Of a DNA stretch of 64,000 nt, positions 36,631 through 45,345 are shown in pieces (positions within the stretch are counted from its first letter, which is position 1; the number at the start of each line of letters is the position of its first letter). The notes beneath the pieces were generated by a model. That model was not told the DNA's origin. It ran no database searches and saw only the letters and a program-made list of their open reading frames with translations. Position numbers and translations under genes: made by a program. The DNA is from Amycolatopsis aidingensis (GTDB lineage Bacteria > Actinomycetota > Actinomycetes > Mycobacteriales > Pseudonocardiaceae). The DNA lies in contig NZ_CP076538.1 in NCBI RefSeq assembly GCF_018885265.1, forward strand, positions 3,632,001-3,696,000, written 5' to 3'.

Positions 36631-37520
36631 CGGACAGCCTTCCCGTATCGTGCATCGACGAACTCCTGCGCTCGACGCTCCAGTGCCGCGGCTTCGGCTC
36701 CTGTCGCCTCGGCCGCCGCAACTGGAGGCGACGCGCTAGGATTGACGATGGGTTTGGTGACATCCCAAGACACGACACGTTCGCTGGTGGTTGACGGGGT
36801 TGTCGTTACTGCGGTGTCGAACCGGAAACAGTACTTCGGATCCGCGCCAGGTGCGCAGTTGCCGGCTGGCGCACGGGTCGAGATGTTGGTCCGGTCGAAC
36901 CGCTGGAACTGGTAGTTGCCGTTGAGGTACATCACCCGATTGCGGGTCTGGCTCAGCCCTACCTGGCCGTACATGTCGATTAGCGTCCAGCCGGTCATCA
37001 GGTGGTTTGACGACGGGTTGGGTTGCGCACCGGTGGTGCCGACCTGCTCAAAATCGTAGAAGATGTCCCACGTCTTGCAGTTGTCGCAGCTCGGAATAGC
37101 CATGAAGCTGTGCACACGACCGTCCGATTCCGCGGCACGGTCTCCAATGTAGTGGTATGTATAGTCCGCCGTGAAGTCGATCCAGTAGGGCCGAAAGTCT
37201 GTTCCGGTCCCGATATAGTGCATATTGAGCCCGAATGCAAATGACTTTGTCATCGCCGCATCGGTGAACATCTGCGTTTCGTTGTAAAAGTCCGCGACGC
37301 CATACGGCGGAGGGGCACCGTAGCTAGGAGTCGGATAGGTAAAGGTGACGAACATACCATACATATGCTCGGCCTGATCACCACACAGGTTCGCCACGGC
37401 ATAACGCGCTTGTCGTTGGCACGCACTGGCTTCTGCGGCTTGGCTTGTTCCGGAGAGTGGCACGCTCTGTACGATCGCGAGCGCACATAGAACAGTAAGG
37501 ACTGTACTTCTTCGATGCAT
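36627..37520 (-). CDS. Secreted partner protein co-transcribed with nuclease 1
   Basis: 297 residues from ATG 37520. Signal peptide (STVLTVLCALAIVQSVPL, cleavage near SQA). The mature part is beta-rich with Cys pairs (CQRQARYAVANLC, CDNCKTW, CAPGADPKYC) and many aromatic residues, ending in a helical EAAALERRAQEFVDARYG. It resembles the N-terminal halves of the two nucleases in composition but has no nuclease motif. Translationally coupled (ATGA) to the nuclease, so the two probably form one secreted unit or delivery pair. Family not recognised. Confidence 0.65.
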   Translation of the reverse strand: MHRRSTVLTVLCALAIVQSVPLSGTSQAAEASACQRQARYAVANLCGDQAEHMYGMFVTFTYPTPSYGAPPPYGVADFYNETQMFTDAAMTKSFAFGLNMHYIGTGTDFRPYWIDFTADYTYHYIGDRAAESDGRVHSFMAIPSCDNCKTWDIFYDFEQVGTTGAQPNPSSNHLMTGWTLIDMYGQVGLSQTRNRVMYLNGNYQFQRFDRTNISTRAPAGNCAPGADPKYCFRFDTAVTTTPSTTSERVVSWDVTKPIVNPSASPPVAAAEATGAEAAALERRAQEFVDARYGKAVR

Positions 37521-37771
37521 TACTGCGTGAATCCCCTCAATTGCACATAAATGGACCGTCGTGTGACGCATGCGCTGTCACTAGAATATATCCTTGATCG
37601 GCGAGTGTCACCTATCGTGTTGATGACAATCCATTTAGAGTACAGGTCGCGATCAATGGGCAGACGCTGAGTAAGACGATGGTTCTCTTCTCACCCAGAC
37701 GCACGCTTGCGGATCGACCGCCACCTTACGTGCCCACACCGCCTCGGCACTGAGGGTGCACCAGTGTCCGA

Positions 37772-38131
37772 TTATTCGTCTTCGCGCCCGCGAATCCGTT
37801 TCGTTCCTCGATGCTCTGAAAATGCCAGTAACGCCAGCAATGTACCTCCTCCGGCGAGCGTGTATCCTAACGCTTGGTAACGTGCCCGCGCGTTCCGGCA
37901 GTCCAGGATCTGCTCCCAGACTTCCTGTGTCACGAGGCTTTGCGTCGCGCCGGTCCAGGAGCTATCAGCTCCCAGTAACCGATTGAACCCCACAGACCGT
38001 TCCAACGCGGTCCCGCAGGCGGTCACCGAGCGCGCAGCAGGCCCGGATGGCTTGACTGGTGCCGACAGGACGCCGATCGCGCCAATGCCGCACGCCACTG
38101 CAACCAGGAGAAGACCATAGAACAAGCGCAT
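37772..38131 (-). CDS. Small two-helix membrane protein
   Basis: 119 residues from ATG 38131. Hydrophobic segments RLFYGLLLVAVACGIGAIGVL at the N-terminus (in part) and LGYTLAGGGTLLALLAF near residue 100, flanking a loop with two Cys (VTACGTALERSVGF and ILDCRNARARY) likely outside the membrane. Short charged C-terminus. No family recognised and the ribosome site is weak. The gene lies alone between a 250-base spacer and IS relics. Confidence 0.5.
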   Translation of the reverse strand: MRLFYGLLLVAVACGIGAIGVLSAPVKPSGPAARSVTACGTALERSVGFNRLLGADSSWTGATQSLVTQEVWEQILDCRNARARYQALGYTLAGGGTLLALLAFSEHRGTKRIRGREDE

Positions 38132-38290
38132 AGCCACAACTTTGACATCTTGCCGGGATTGTGGCGCGACGGGATCGTGTGATTCGTATCGTCGGTGTTT
38201 GCTCGTGGTCTGGCCGGAAACGACGTTATGGGAGCCACCCCTCAACGAGTGGTTTAGTCGGCCGCGCCGGATCCTCGGCGCGTAGGGATC

Positions 38291-38440
38291 GGCTGGCGAT
38301 CGACGTGCCGCTGACGGACGAGGAACACGAGACGTTGCAGCGGTGGGCGCGGATCTTGGACAGATCCTCAAACACACCTCAGCGCTGGTTCGGTCTGCTC
38401 ACCGACCAGCGGTTGCGCCGTGCCGCGCACATGTTACTAA
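38291..38440 (+). pseudogene. IS630-family transposase relic with internal deletion
   Basis: The N-terminal signature VPLTDEEHETLQRWAR is joined almost directly to a C-terminal one, RWFGLLTDQRLRRAAH. In intact IS630 transposases these lie some 250 residues apart, so the catalytic core has been deleted. Non-functional. Confidence 0.6.
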
Positions 38441-38461
38441 CGACGTCCGACACCAACCACT

Positions 38462-38830
38462 GTGCTGGCCTTCACCGCATTGGCGGTGAGGCAGGATACC
38501 GAAGCCGGTGCTACCGATTCGTCCCGAACGCTGGTGCCCGGCCATGGCCCGGTATCATGCCCGGAGATCATCGACGACACCGAGCGCCACCTGCGATGGC
38601 TAGACGATCTGGCCCGCGCCGGAGTCGAGGCCGGGCTAACCCTTGGAAGCGGCCCGGCAGGCCGATCTGGGGAGTTTCGCCGACCTGATCGACCCGGAGC
38701 GTCCCGTAGCCAACCTCCACCGCGCCTACGCCGAGGTGCGCGGCATACCGGACGGCGGGGCGATCCCCCTGCAGGAGCCGTTTGAGCAGAGGCCGAACTC
38801 AACGGCTGCTTGCTCTCCTGTCACGCCTGA
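38462..38830 (+). pseudogene. MBL-fold metallohydrolase relic
   Basis: Pieces in different frames read as the C-terminal part of a metallo-beta-lactamase-fold enzyme: LVPGHGPV, IIDDTERHLRWLDDLARAGV, then after a frameshift LEAARQADLGSFADLIDPER and NLHRAYAEVRGIP. No N-terminal metal-binding HxHxDH motif is present. Decayed chromosomal or cargo gene. Confidence 0.55.
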
Positions 38831-38881
38831 CCATCACCGTCCGCTCCGACTACACCACCGCTGAATGCGCTCAGTAGCGAC

Positions 38882-38975
38882 GGCGTGATCAACAAGCTGG
38901 TGTACCCCCAAGTCGAGAGCGACCGGAGCGCCCCTGGTGGGGACGCTGACGTTGCAGGGGGAGAACTCTCCTCCC
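38882..38975 (+). repeat. Second, diverged copy of the truncated ATPase 3' end
   Basis: GGCGTGATCAACAA onwards parallels 29173 onwards (GVINKL-YPQVE in both), including GGAGAACTCTCCTCCC near the end. The two copies differ at many positions, so this is an independent old remnant of a related element, not a recent duplication. Confidence 0.55.
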
Positions 38976-39204
38976 AGTACATGAGGGAGAACTTGCTATC
39001 CGCCGCGTAGTGCAGGTGACTGGTTGCTGGGGTGATGATCAGGGAGGTGTCGTTGGTGATGACGGCTACTGGTCGTTGGTACGACGGACAGTCTGGCTGG
39101 TGCTGACGGATCGGCAGATGACCTTCAGTTGGCGGCTTGCCAGCACGGATGAACTTGTCGCCGATTTCGGTAATATGTGTTCGGAAAACCCCAGCTCACG
39201 AAGT
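38976..39204. other. Unassigned spacer before the CRISPR
   Basis: About 230 bases with no recognisable coding sequence. The last 60 bases before the first repeat are AT-richer (GGTAATATGTGTTCGGAAAA) and could be the leader of the array. Confidence 0.35.
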
Positions 39205-39294
39205 GTGCTCTCCGCGCACGCGGAGGTGGTTCGGCGAGGGAACCGGCGTTCCTCGCCGGTCTCACGTGCTCTCCGCGCACGCGGAGGTGGTTCG
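39205..39294 (+). CRISPR. Two-repeat type I-E CRISPR with one 32-nt spacer
   Basis: Two identical 29-nt repeats at 39205-39233 and 39266-39294, each with the palindromic core CTCCGCGCACGCGGAG and ending GTGGTTCG. The spacer is 32 nt (39234-39265). Repeat length, spacer length and sequence are those of actinobacterial type I-E arrays. No third repeat follows at the expected position and no cas gene is in the window. An AT-richer leader-like stretch lies on the left side. Confidence 0.8.
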
Positions 39295-39694
39295 TGGACC
39301 GGCTGCCGTGCCGAATGCGTCTCGGCTGACCAGGGAGAGGTCTCCGTTTCTCTTGGGCCGGTGCCTGATTACTGCGGCGACTGCCAGGGGGAGCCTTGGC
39401 GATGACGGCGATCATCGGTCGCCGAAGCGAGAGGGGAAGGCTGGCTCGCTGGACAGGCTCGGGGCCCTGCCGCCGCTATGTGCGAGCTTTCCGGCCGAGA
39501 GGTGGACGCCTGCGCTGGTCCTTATCGGCGTCTCGTCACTGATCAACAGTCGGTGAGATCCTCCTCGTACCCAAGATCATTCTGTTGCCTTTCCTGCCGG
39601 GTTACTGGCGGACCGCTCGCGATCCAGCCGCTAATGCTGGTGTGACAAGTGGGGTGGTGCTGAACATGTAAGCGGGTAGAGCGGAGGGAGATCC
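39295..39694. other. Region between CRISPR and sigma factor
   Basis: 400 bases without a supported gene; frames across the repeats are chance reading frames. The promoter of the following sigma gene should lie here. Confidence 0.4.
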
Positions 39695-40243
39695 ATGGCC
39701 GAGAAGCTGGAGCGCTTCGATCGCATCTATCGCCGCTATTACACAGCCGTGTACCGGTTTGTGGGTCGGCGTGTTGCGTCGGCGCAGGTGGACGACATGA
39801 CGGCGGAAGTGTTTGTCGTCATGTGGCGCCGGCTGGGCGAGATGCCGCGCGAGGACCGGGTGCTGCCGTGGCTGTACGCGGTCGCGCGACGAGTACTGGC
39901 CAACGAAACCCGCCGTGTGCAGCGGGCCCGCGCTCTCGCTGAACAGATGGCCGACCAGGCAGAACTGCGCCTCGGTGGGGATCACGCGGAGGCGGTCATC
40001 GATCGGCAGCTGGTGGCGGCGGCGTTCGACCGTCTTGATGAGCGGGACCAGGAGGTTCTGCGATTGGTGGGTTGGGAGGGATTGAGTAGTGCCGAGGTTG
40101 CTGCGGTGCTGGGGTGCGCTCGGACGACCGCCGTGATGCGGATCAGCCGGGCGCGTCGCCGGTTGCTGAAGGGCCTGCGCGCGCAGGAGTGGCATGAACC
40201 CGCAGGCGCGCCGGAGCTGGAGCGGACGAAGGGAACACGCTGA
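39695..40243 (+). CDS. ECF-type sigma factor of the CU044_5270-associated kind
   Basis: 182 residues, ATG 39695 after GGAGGGAG. Region 2: FDRIYRRYYTAVYRFVGRRV and DDMTAEVFVVMWRRLGEMPRE; region 4: LDERDQEVLRLVGWEGLSSA, then EVAAVLGCARTTAVMRISRA. A typical ECF factor without extra domains. It overlaps the downstream membrane protein gene by 50 bases, the arrangement seen for this sigma type in actinomycetes. Presumably controls that gene and itself in response to an envelope or unknown signal. Confidence 0.85.
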   Translation: MAEKLERFDRIYRRYYTAVYRFVGRRVASAQVDDMTAEVFVVMWRRLGEMPREDRVLPWLYAVARRVLANETRRVQRARALAEQMADQAELRLGGDHAEAVIDRQLVAAAFDRLDERDQEVLRLVGWEGLSSAEVAAVLGCARTTAVMRISRARRRLLKGLRAQEWHEPAGAPELERTKGTR

Positions 40244-41129
40244 TGGACGTACTGAAGAAGAGATCCGCAAGATTGTCGGGCCACTGGATCCGATGCCGAA
40301 TGACACTGGTCCCGTTCCGCAACTTGACCCTGCCCTGCTGCATGAACCTGCCCCGGAAGCGACAGATCGCAAGCCCACAGCGGCAGCGGGTGTCCGCCGC
40401 GCGGTACTCGCCGGGGCGGCAGTCGTGGTGGTCGCGGCGGTCGCTGTGGTGTGGGGCACGGTCGGACCGGTTGCGCCGCGAGGTCACGCGGCGACGCCGC
40501 CCCCGTTGGCGTTCGTATCACACCAGGAAACCCGCCCACCGAATATCGCGCTGGCCGAGATCGCCGACCGCGCTGCGGCCTCGGGGGTCCCGGCTGGTGA
40601 GCCGGGACAGACCGAGTACCTCAAGATGCGGAACTGGTACCTGCACAGTCAGGTTAGTGAGGGTACTGAGTCGGAGGTGATCCCCGAGGTCACCGAGGTG
40701 TCTCGGCGTCACGCTCCCTCGGCGCGGCCCCCCGCCGATGCGGAGACGCTGAAGGGCTGGCTGTATCGGGAGAATCCCCCGGACCGGGTGGGGCCGATCA
40801 AGACCTACCTCGCCGTCACCGACCTGCTGCGCGACCGTGTCCTGCTTCCCCGCGAGCGGGCTGCGGTCCTGCGGATCATCTCCGGTTTGCCCGAGTTGCG
40901 CTATGAGGGCGAGACTCACGACCGTGCCGGACGGCCCGGCCAGGCGTATTCGCTGGACTCCGACTACAGCGGCCTCCCCACTCGCTACACCCTCATCGTC
41001 GATCCCACCAACGGGGTCATCCTGGCCAACGAGCAGATGCTGACCACGCGGGCAGGCGAACTACAGGTATCCATCCCGTCGGTGATCGGCTATGAGACCT
41101 ACCTACGTACCGAATTTCGGCGACAATGA
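40194..41129 (+). CDS. CU044_5270-type membrane protein partnered with the sigma factor
   Basis: 311 residues, ATG 40194 after GCAGGAG. A cytoplasmic N-terminus of about 70 residues (GRTEEEIRKIVGPLDPMPND) precedes one transmembrane helix (AVLAGAAVVVVAAVAVVWG) and an extracytoplasmic domain with WYLHSQVS, GWLYRENPP, LPELRYEG and the closing LIVDPTNGVILANEQML. This matches the CU044_5270 family, which accompanies ECF factors and probably senses signals or restrains the sigma factor. The long overlap with the sigma gene indicates coupled translation. Confidence 0.75.
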   Translation: MNPQARRSWSGRREHADGRTEEEIRKIVGPLDPMPNDTGPVPQLDPALLHEPAPEATDRKPTAAAGVRRAVLAGAAVVVVAAVAVVWGTVGPVAPRGHAATPPPLAFVSHQETRPPNIALAEIADRAAASGVPAGEPGQTEYLKMRNWYLHSQVSEGTESEVIPEVTEVSRRHAPSARPPADAETLKGWLYRENPPDRVGPIKTYLAVTDLLRDRVLLPRERAAVLRIISGLPELRYEGETHDRAGRPGQAYSLDSDYSGLPTRYTLIVDPTNGVILANEQMLTTRAGELQVSIPSVIGYETYLRTEFRRQ

Positions 41130-41872
41130 GTGGTGGGTGAGGCGTCCACGACACGTCTCACACCCGCAGCCGTCAACAACGTCATGACCCGCAACACAAC
41201 CGTTGACGAGTCTGCTGACACAGCAGCAGTTCGCACCACACCCGTCTCGACCACTCCGGAACCTGCAACGGAGGGCACGCCTACCCGACGGCCCGACGCA
41301 TCACCGGATCTGACCGATCGCGCCGCCGTGGATTACAAAGCCCTGTACGAGCAAGCGCACGCCAAAGTTCGGCAAGGCGGAGCAGACCGCCCGGGAGCAC
41401 CAGGAGAAGGCGAGGCGGCTGGACGAGATCGAGGCCGCGCAACAGACCGAAGCCGAGAAAGCCGCCGCCCGCGCGCAGGCAATCGAGCAGCAGGTCGCCG
41501 CGCTGCGGCGTCGTGCGGTCGATGGGGAGATCCGCGCCGCTGCTTCTGGCTGGATCGACCCCCGCGACGTGCCGCGCTACCTGGACGACCGAGACCGTTT
41601 ACGTCAACGCCGAGGGCGAGATCGACACCGAGGCAATCACCGCCGACCTCGCGGTGGTGCTGCCGGCCCGCCCGCACCTCGCCCGCCCGAACACCTCGAG
41701 CAGCGACACGGCGCGGCGTCCGGATCCGGATCCCCTCGCAGAGTTCCTGGTCCGGTGGCGGCTTGGAAAGGTTGGACGCGCAGATCACTGAGGCGGAGCA
41801 GCGGGCGACTGGCCCACTGCGATCTCACTGAAGATCCGGCGTCTGGCCGAACAGGCTGCGGAGAAACATTAG
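41130..41872 (+). pseudogene. Phage scaffold-like gene relic
   Basis: Spread over three frames: a Thr/Pro-rich start (TPVSTTPEPATEGTP), a charged coiled coil (EHQEKARRLDEIEAAQQTEA), DGEIRAAASGWIDPRDVPRY, then NAEGEIDTEAITADLA and finally ERLDAQITEAEQR and DWPTAISLKIRRLAEQ up to TAG 41870. This order resembles phage scaffolding and head-associated proteins. At least three frameshifts make it inactive. CGTCAACAAC-TCA-GACCCGC near 41176 recurs at 44743. Confidence 0.5.
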
Positions 41873-42374
41873 GCTTCCCGCCTTGCGCGTATGGTTGCGC
41901 CGTAGTGGTCGGTCTGTTTGTGTACGACTTCTGGGGCGAACGGTGCGGGCCACACCTCGATCCGGTACTCCTCGACGGGTGGTCTGGCGCCATGTCGACA
42001 GCATTGTCCCGGCCCCGTGCGTGAATACGCAGCCGATAGATGCCAGGCCCATGCTGTGTGAGTGCGGGCAGGGCCTCCGGTGGATCATCCATGATGCCTT
42101 GGGCCACCATCTCGCCGACCGGAGCTTGTACCGACAGTTCTACGACCTCGTCCCACTCTGCGGTGTTCGTCGGAGGTGGTGAGTCATGCAGGGCGACTTC
42201 GACGTGGATCGAGCCTGTATGTATCCCGGTGCAGACCGCCACCACGCCTGGTTCGGCGATTGCCAAGCCGTTAGAGGGCCTCATCGTAGTGGGGAACGGG
42301 CCTGACTGCTCCCTGGCCAGAAATAGTCCGTGGGACATGAACAGGTCGGCAGCAGCCTGCACCGGTTTACTCAT
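41869..42374 (-). pseudogene. Candidate immunity protein paired with nuclease 2, frameshifted near the end
   Basis: From ATG 42374 about 130 residues are intact (GLAIAEPGVVAVCTGIHTGS, VEVALHDSPPPT, VVELSVQAPVGEMVAQG, GIYRLRIHARGRDNAVD). A one-base shift near 41975 then moves the family's closing segment VEEYRIEVWPAPFAP into another frame, ending at TAA 41869. Without the shift the protein would be about 168 residues, matching the partner of nuclease 1. If the shift is real, the natural product carries a foreign tail. It directly follows the second NucA/NucB gene. Confidence 0.6.
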
Positions 42375-42398
42375 AACGCTCCTTTGCTCGACCTTGGG

Positions 42399-43556
42399 TT
42401 ACCGGATCCAGACTGTGAAGGGATCCGCTTCCAAGACGCGATTATCACGATAGAAGTTGGCTTGCACCACCCCGCCGAGGCTGTTGTGATCTTCGTCGAT
42501 CATTCTTCGGCTGAAGCCACCCCCGCTAGTGTGGGCGCCTTCCCACGTCGACGCCATGGGGTACTCGTCACAGCTCTTCCCGGGCGGTCTGGGCAGACTG
42601 GCCGGGCAAGCGGCTGCACGGTTCTTCCGTCTCAATTCCGAATCGGTGAGCCGGTGCAAGTATGTACCGCTTCCATAGGCACCTGGCAAGCCACTTGCTT
42701 GTGCGTCCCGGATATGTTGCGCCAATTCGTAGTATGGACCGTCGAGCGCATAGATCAATACCGGCTCATAGAGTGAGAATATGCAGCCCGTTGAGGCAAC
42801 ACCTGGCAATGCCGTGTCGCATCGCACATTCGGCGTGGTTTCGTTCAATGGTTGGGGCTGAAGGGTCCATTTAGGGTTATGAAAACGATATTGAAGGGAT
42901 AACGTGTTATTTCCGATCGCCCAGCGGGCAGTGGCTGTCGTGTTGGTGTTCACGTCGCCTGCTGCTTCCAGGCCGGGATCGACCGGCTGTCCGCCAGGGA
43001 AGGACCCGACTCCGCCCGTGCAGTCGCCGGTACACCAACCGTGACCGGACAACGTCGTACCACCGACGGCCTGACCCCAACCACTGAGCGCATCCACGAC
43101 TATCTGATACTGCCAGTTGTGAATTCTGGCACTTGTGAATGCGTAGTTGACCTCCAGGAAGAACAACTGACCGACGAGGGCCCCCGTGCGTGCTTCGTAC
43201 ACATTCAGCGTGCCCTCGATGAAGGCGCAGGCTTCGTCGCGGATAATCCACCATGTGTTGAGATCCAGGTCTTGACACCACTCCGGTACCGGCGGGTTGT
43301 CCGCGACGGCAGGCTTGGGTCTTTTGTCCGCAACGGATGTTGGTCTCGTGCACGCCACCAGATCTTTCCCACTGGCAGCGAATTCATGCAATCTCGACAA
43401 GGTGTCAGTGCAGGTATTCTGCACCTTCGCTGCCGGTCCCCGCTGCAGACCGGCCGGCGCTTCCGTGGTCGGCGAGGGTTGGGCGCTGGCTGGTTGCGCG
43501 GATAACAGGCCGCCGGCAATGAGAACAACTGATATTATCGACAATAATCTTCTCAT
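42399..43556 (-). CDS. Secreted NucA/NucB-type nuclease 2
   Basis: 385 residues, ATG 43556 with GAGGA six bases upstream. Signal peptide (RRLLSIISVVLIAGGLLSAQ, cleavage after ASA). The central beta-rich region has Cys pairs (CQDLDLNTWWIIRDEAC, CTGDC, CDTALPGVASTGC). The C-terminal NucA/NucB domain (about 305-385) has AACPASLPRPPGKS, CDEYPMASTWEGA with the catalytic-region Glu kept, and NRVLEADPFTVWI. Same architecture as the nuclease at 35491-36630 but divergent, so an older duplication or separate acquisition. The candidate immunity gene follows after 24 bases. Confidence 0.85.
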   Translation of the reverse strand: MRRLLSIISVVLIAGGLLSAQPASAQPSPTTEAPAGLQRGPAAKVQNTCTDTLSRLHEFAASGKDLVACTRPTSVADKRPKPAVADNPPVPEWCQDLDLNTWWIIRDEACAFIEGTLNVYEARTGALVGQLFFLEVNYAFTSARIHNWQYQIVVDALSGWGQAVGGTTLSGHGWCTGDCTGGVGSFPGGQPVDPGLEAAGDVNTNTTATARWAIGNNTLSLQYRFHNPKWTLQPQPLNETTPNVRCDTALPGVASTGCIFSLYEPVLIYALDGPYYELAQHIRDAQASGLPGAYGSGTYLHRLTDSELRRKNRAAACPASLPRPPGKSCDEYPMASTWEGAHTSGGGFSRRMIDEDHNSLGGVVQANFYRDNRVLEADPFTVWIR

Positions 43557-43891
43557 TAGAATCCTCTATTTTGTGACGAATAGATGAATCCTAAGGGTCA
43601 GCGAGCGACTGGCACGATAGATGGGAATAGGGAAAGAAAAACGTGTCCGACATCTATGATCCGACAGGAGTGCCCTCCCTATATCGATGTCGCTCACAAA
43701 CGAACCCCCGGAGCAGTTGGTGACTCTACAACCGGATTTCCTGCATCGTCCACACCCAAGAGTTAAGGTCACCCGTTCGTCCTAAGCGTCCCAGCGTCCC
43801 TAAGAGTTCGCTAACCACCTACTAGGAACCACGCGAGCAATGGATATGTAACGAGCTATTGACCTGACGAGTACTTGTAGACGAGTTAGCG
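43557..43891. other. Spacer upstream of nuclease 2
   Basis: About 335 bases, AT-richer than average, with no supported gene. It should contain the minus-strand promoter of the nuclease and the end of the lipoprotein transcript. Confidence 0.4.
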
Positions 43892-44341
43892 TCATGCGAG
43901 CGACTGTTGGATGCGAGCGGCAATATCCAGAACCCGCTTACGGGTCGCCGCGCTACGCAGTTCATCGACAGTCACGCCTGAGATCTGGTCAAGGAGCTTG
44001 ACGGCGGGCGCAAATCGTTCATCGTTGTTCGGCTCACTGAGCAACCGGCGGAGGTCGTGTAAGACGGCTAACACCTGGCCGACGTGCGTTGAGCACGCAC
44101 CGTCCTGATCAGGCCCCGTTGAGCAGCGGACATTCAACAGCAGCGTAAGCTCTCGAAGCTCCTGATGCACCCAACTCGGCGACTTCCGCGGTGGTGGGCG
44201 CCGCGCCGGAACCGTGGTCGGCGCCTGCACTGAGGCCACGTAGCGCCGGTCCTCCCCCGGCGACGTACCGCTGTTGGGGTTACCGCACCCAGACATAGCA
44301 ACAAGAAGCAGCATCACGCCCGCAGCACGACAACATCGCAT
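43892..44341 (-). CDS. Small lipoprotein
   Basis: 149 residues from ATG 44341, with GGAGG seven bases upstream. Lipoprotein signal peptide RCCRAAGVMLLLVAMSGCGN with Cys after a short hydrophobic core. The mature part starts with a Ser/Pro/Arg-rich linker and then a helical domain (WVHQELRELTLLLNVRC, VGQVLAVLHDLRRLLSE, VDELRSAATRKRVLDIAARI) with two further Cys that may pair. Anchored on the outer face of the membrane; function unknown. It lies upstream of, and in the same direction as, nuclease 2. Confidence 0.6.
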   Translation of the reverse strand: MRCCRAAGVMLLLVAMSGCGNPNSGTSPGEDRRYVASVQAPTTVPARRPPPRKSPSWVHQELRELTLLLNVRCSTGPDQDGACSTHVGQVLAVLHDLRRLLSEPNNDERFAPAVKLLDQISGVTVDELRSAATRKRVLDIAARIQQSLA

Positions 44342-44402
44342 CTCCGTGTCCTCCGTGAGCATGCAGGTTGACGGTGGACGACTGACGTGAGTTCACCGTA
44401 GC

Positions 44403-44771
44403 TTGCCATTCGCCGTCCGACCAACCGTTTGGAGCTTCCATGGTGTGGCCGCAATCGCCCTCACCCGACCGATACGCTGTTCCTGTCAGCGGTCGGTGGC
44501 CGGACCGGCGGCACGCGTGCCACCGGGATCGTGCAAACCTGGCAGGTCTATGACCTGCGGCCGGCCGATCCGAACCGGCAACGCGGCGAGGGCGTAGAAA
44601 GCGCCCAGCCCGGAAAGCCGAGTGCGCGGGCAGGAGCGCAAAGTTCTGGAGATCCATCTGGAGGCGTTCGGGATCACCTACACCCGCCAGACCACCCAGC
44701 GCATGTACGCCGGGACCGGCTCAGCTCACCCCCACCCCACCGTCAACAACCTCACGACCCGCAACAGCTAG
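44403..44771 (+). pseudogene. Relic, possibly of a phage structural gene
   Basis: Only the last part is convincing: ERKVLEIHLEAFGITYTRQT, then MYAGTGSAHPHPTVNNLTTR and TAG 44769. The earlier part is open but scrambled. The tail shares VNN-x-x-TRN with the start of the relic at 41130, so both may come from the same phage-derived neighbourhood. Confidence 0.35.
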
Positions 44772-45037
44772 GGGGCCGCCCGCTGGCCATGAACTCGTAG
44801 GTAGTGGACGCATCAAAGCGAGTACGGCTGGTGCGTGCCTTGTGTGGCAGCAGGAAAGTGGCATTGACGCCAGCAAGAGACGAAGATGATCGACTCCTGG
44901 GTACGACGAGCGCGGTGGTTGTCGACGATTGGAGGAGACATCACCTCTTCTGGCCTGCCCAGTGGGTGTGCGAGGGGCCAATGACGCCGTTTCGTGATTT
45001 GTTGGCTCGATCGTTTGAGTTGTCCTCATCAGGTGCG

Positions 45038-45345
45038 CATGACTCGGGTCTCGGGCAGATCGAGCCTCAGCGGGTGAAGCGCGGCGGCGAGGACGCCGGG
45101 CTCGAGGTGGCTCGGGCGGAGTTGGTGTTGGCTGGGCCTGCTCATCGGCCGCTCAAGTCGCTGCCGGTTCGGCCGGATGATCCGTTGCAGTCGTTGGCCA
45201 ATGCCTTGGGTGATGTGCGGCCGGATCTGGGGGAGTCAGTCGACGTCTGTGTGGATCTCATTCCGCTGACGCCCGCCAAGATCAGCTATCTCGCGCGGAA
45301 GACGGCTCGGGAAGGAGCAGGTCAGGAGCGGGTCGTGGGCCGGGT
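45038..45345 (+). pseudogene. Middle fragment of the TraG/HerA-like ATPase gene
   Basis: Within an open frame (44804-45484), homology to the conjugation ATPase begins near AGLEVARAELVLAGPAHRPL and continues through LPVRPDDPLQSLANALGDVR and DVCVDLIPLTPAKISYLARK. The frame then runs into nonsense near 45340. The continuation is one frame over from 45346, consistent with a single-base deletion. This segment would follow the N-terminal piece at 28671-29273 in an intact gene. Confidence 0.65.

Noticed and set aside
39327..39356. A third CRISPR repeat
   Set aside because: At the expected position the sequence does not resemble the repeat, even allowing degeneration.
39010..39405. Frame of 131 codons across the CRISPR
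   Set aside because: Exact 29-nt repeats with a 32-nt spacer explain the sequence; the frame has no ribosome site or domain.
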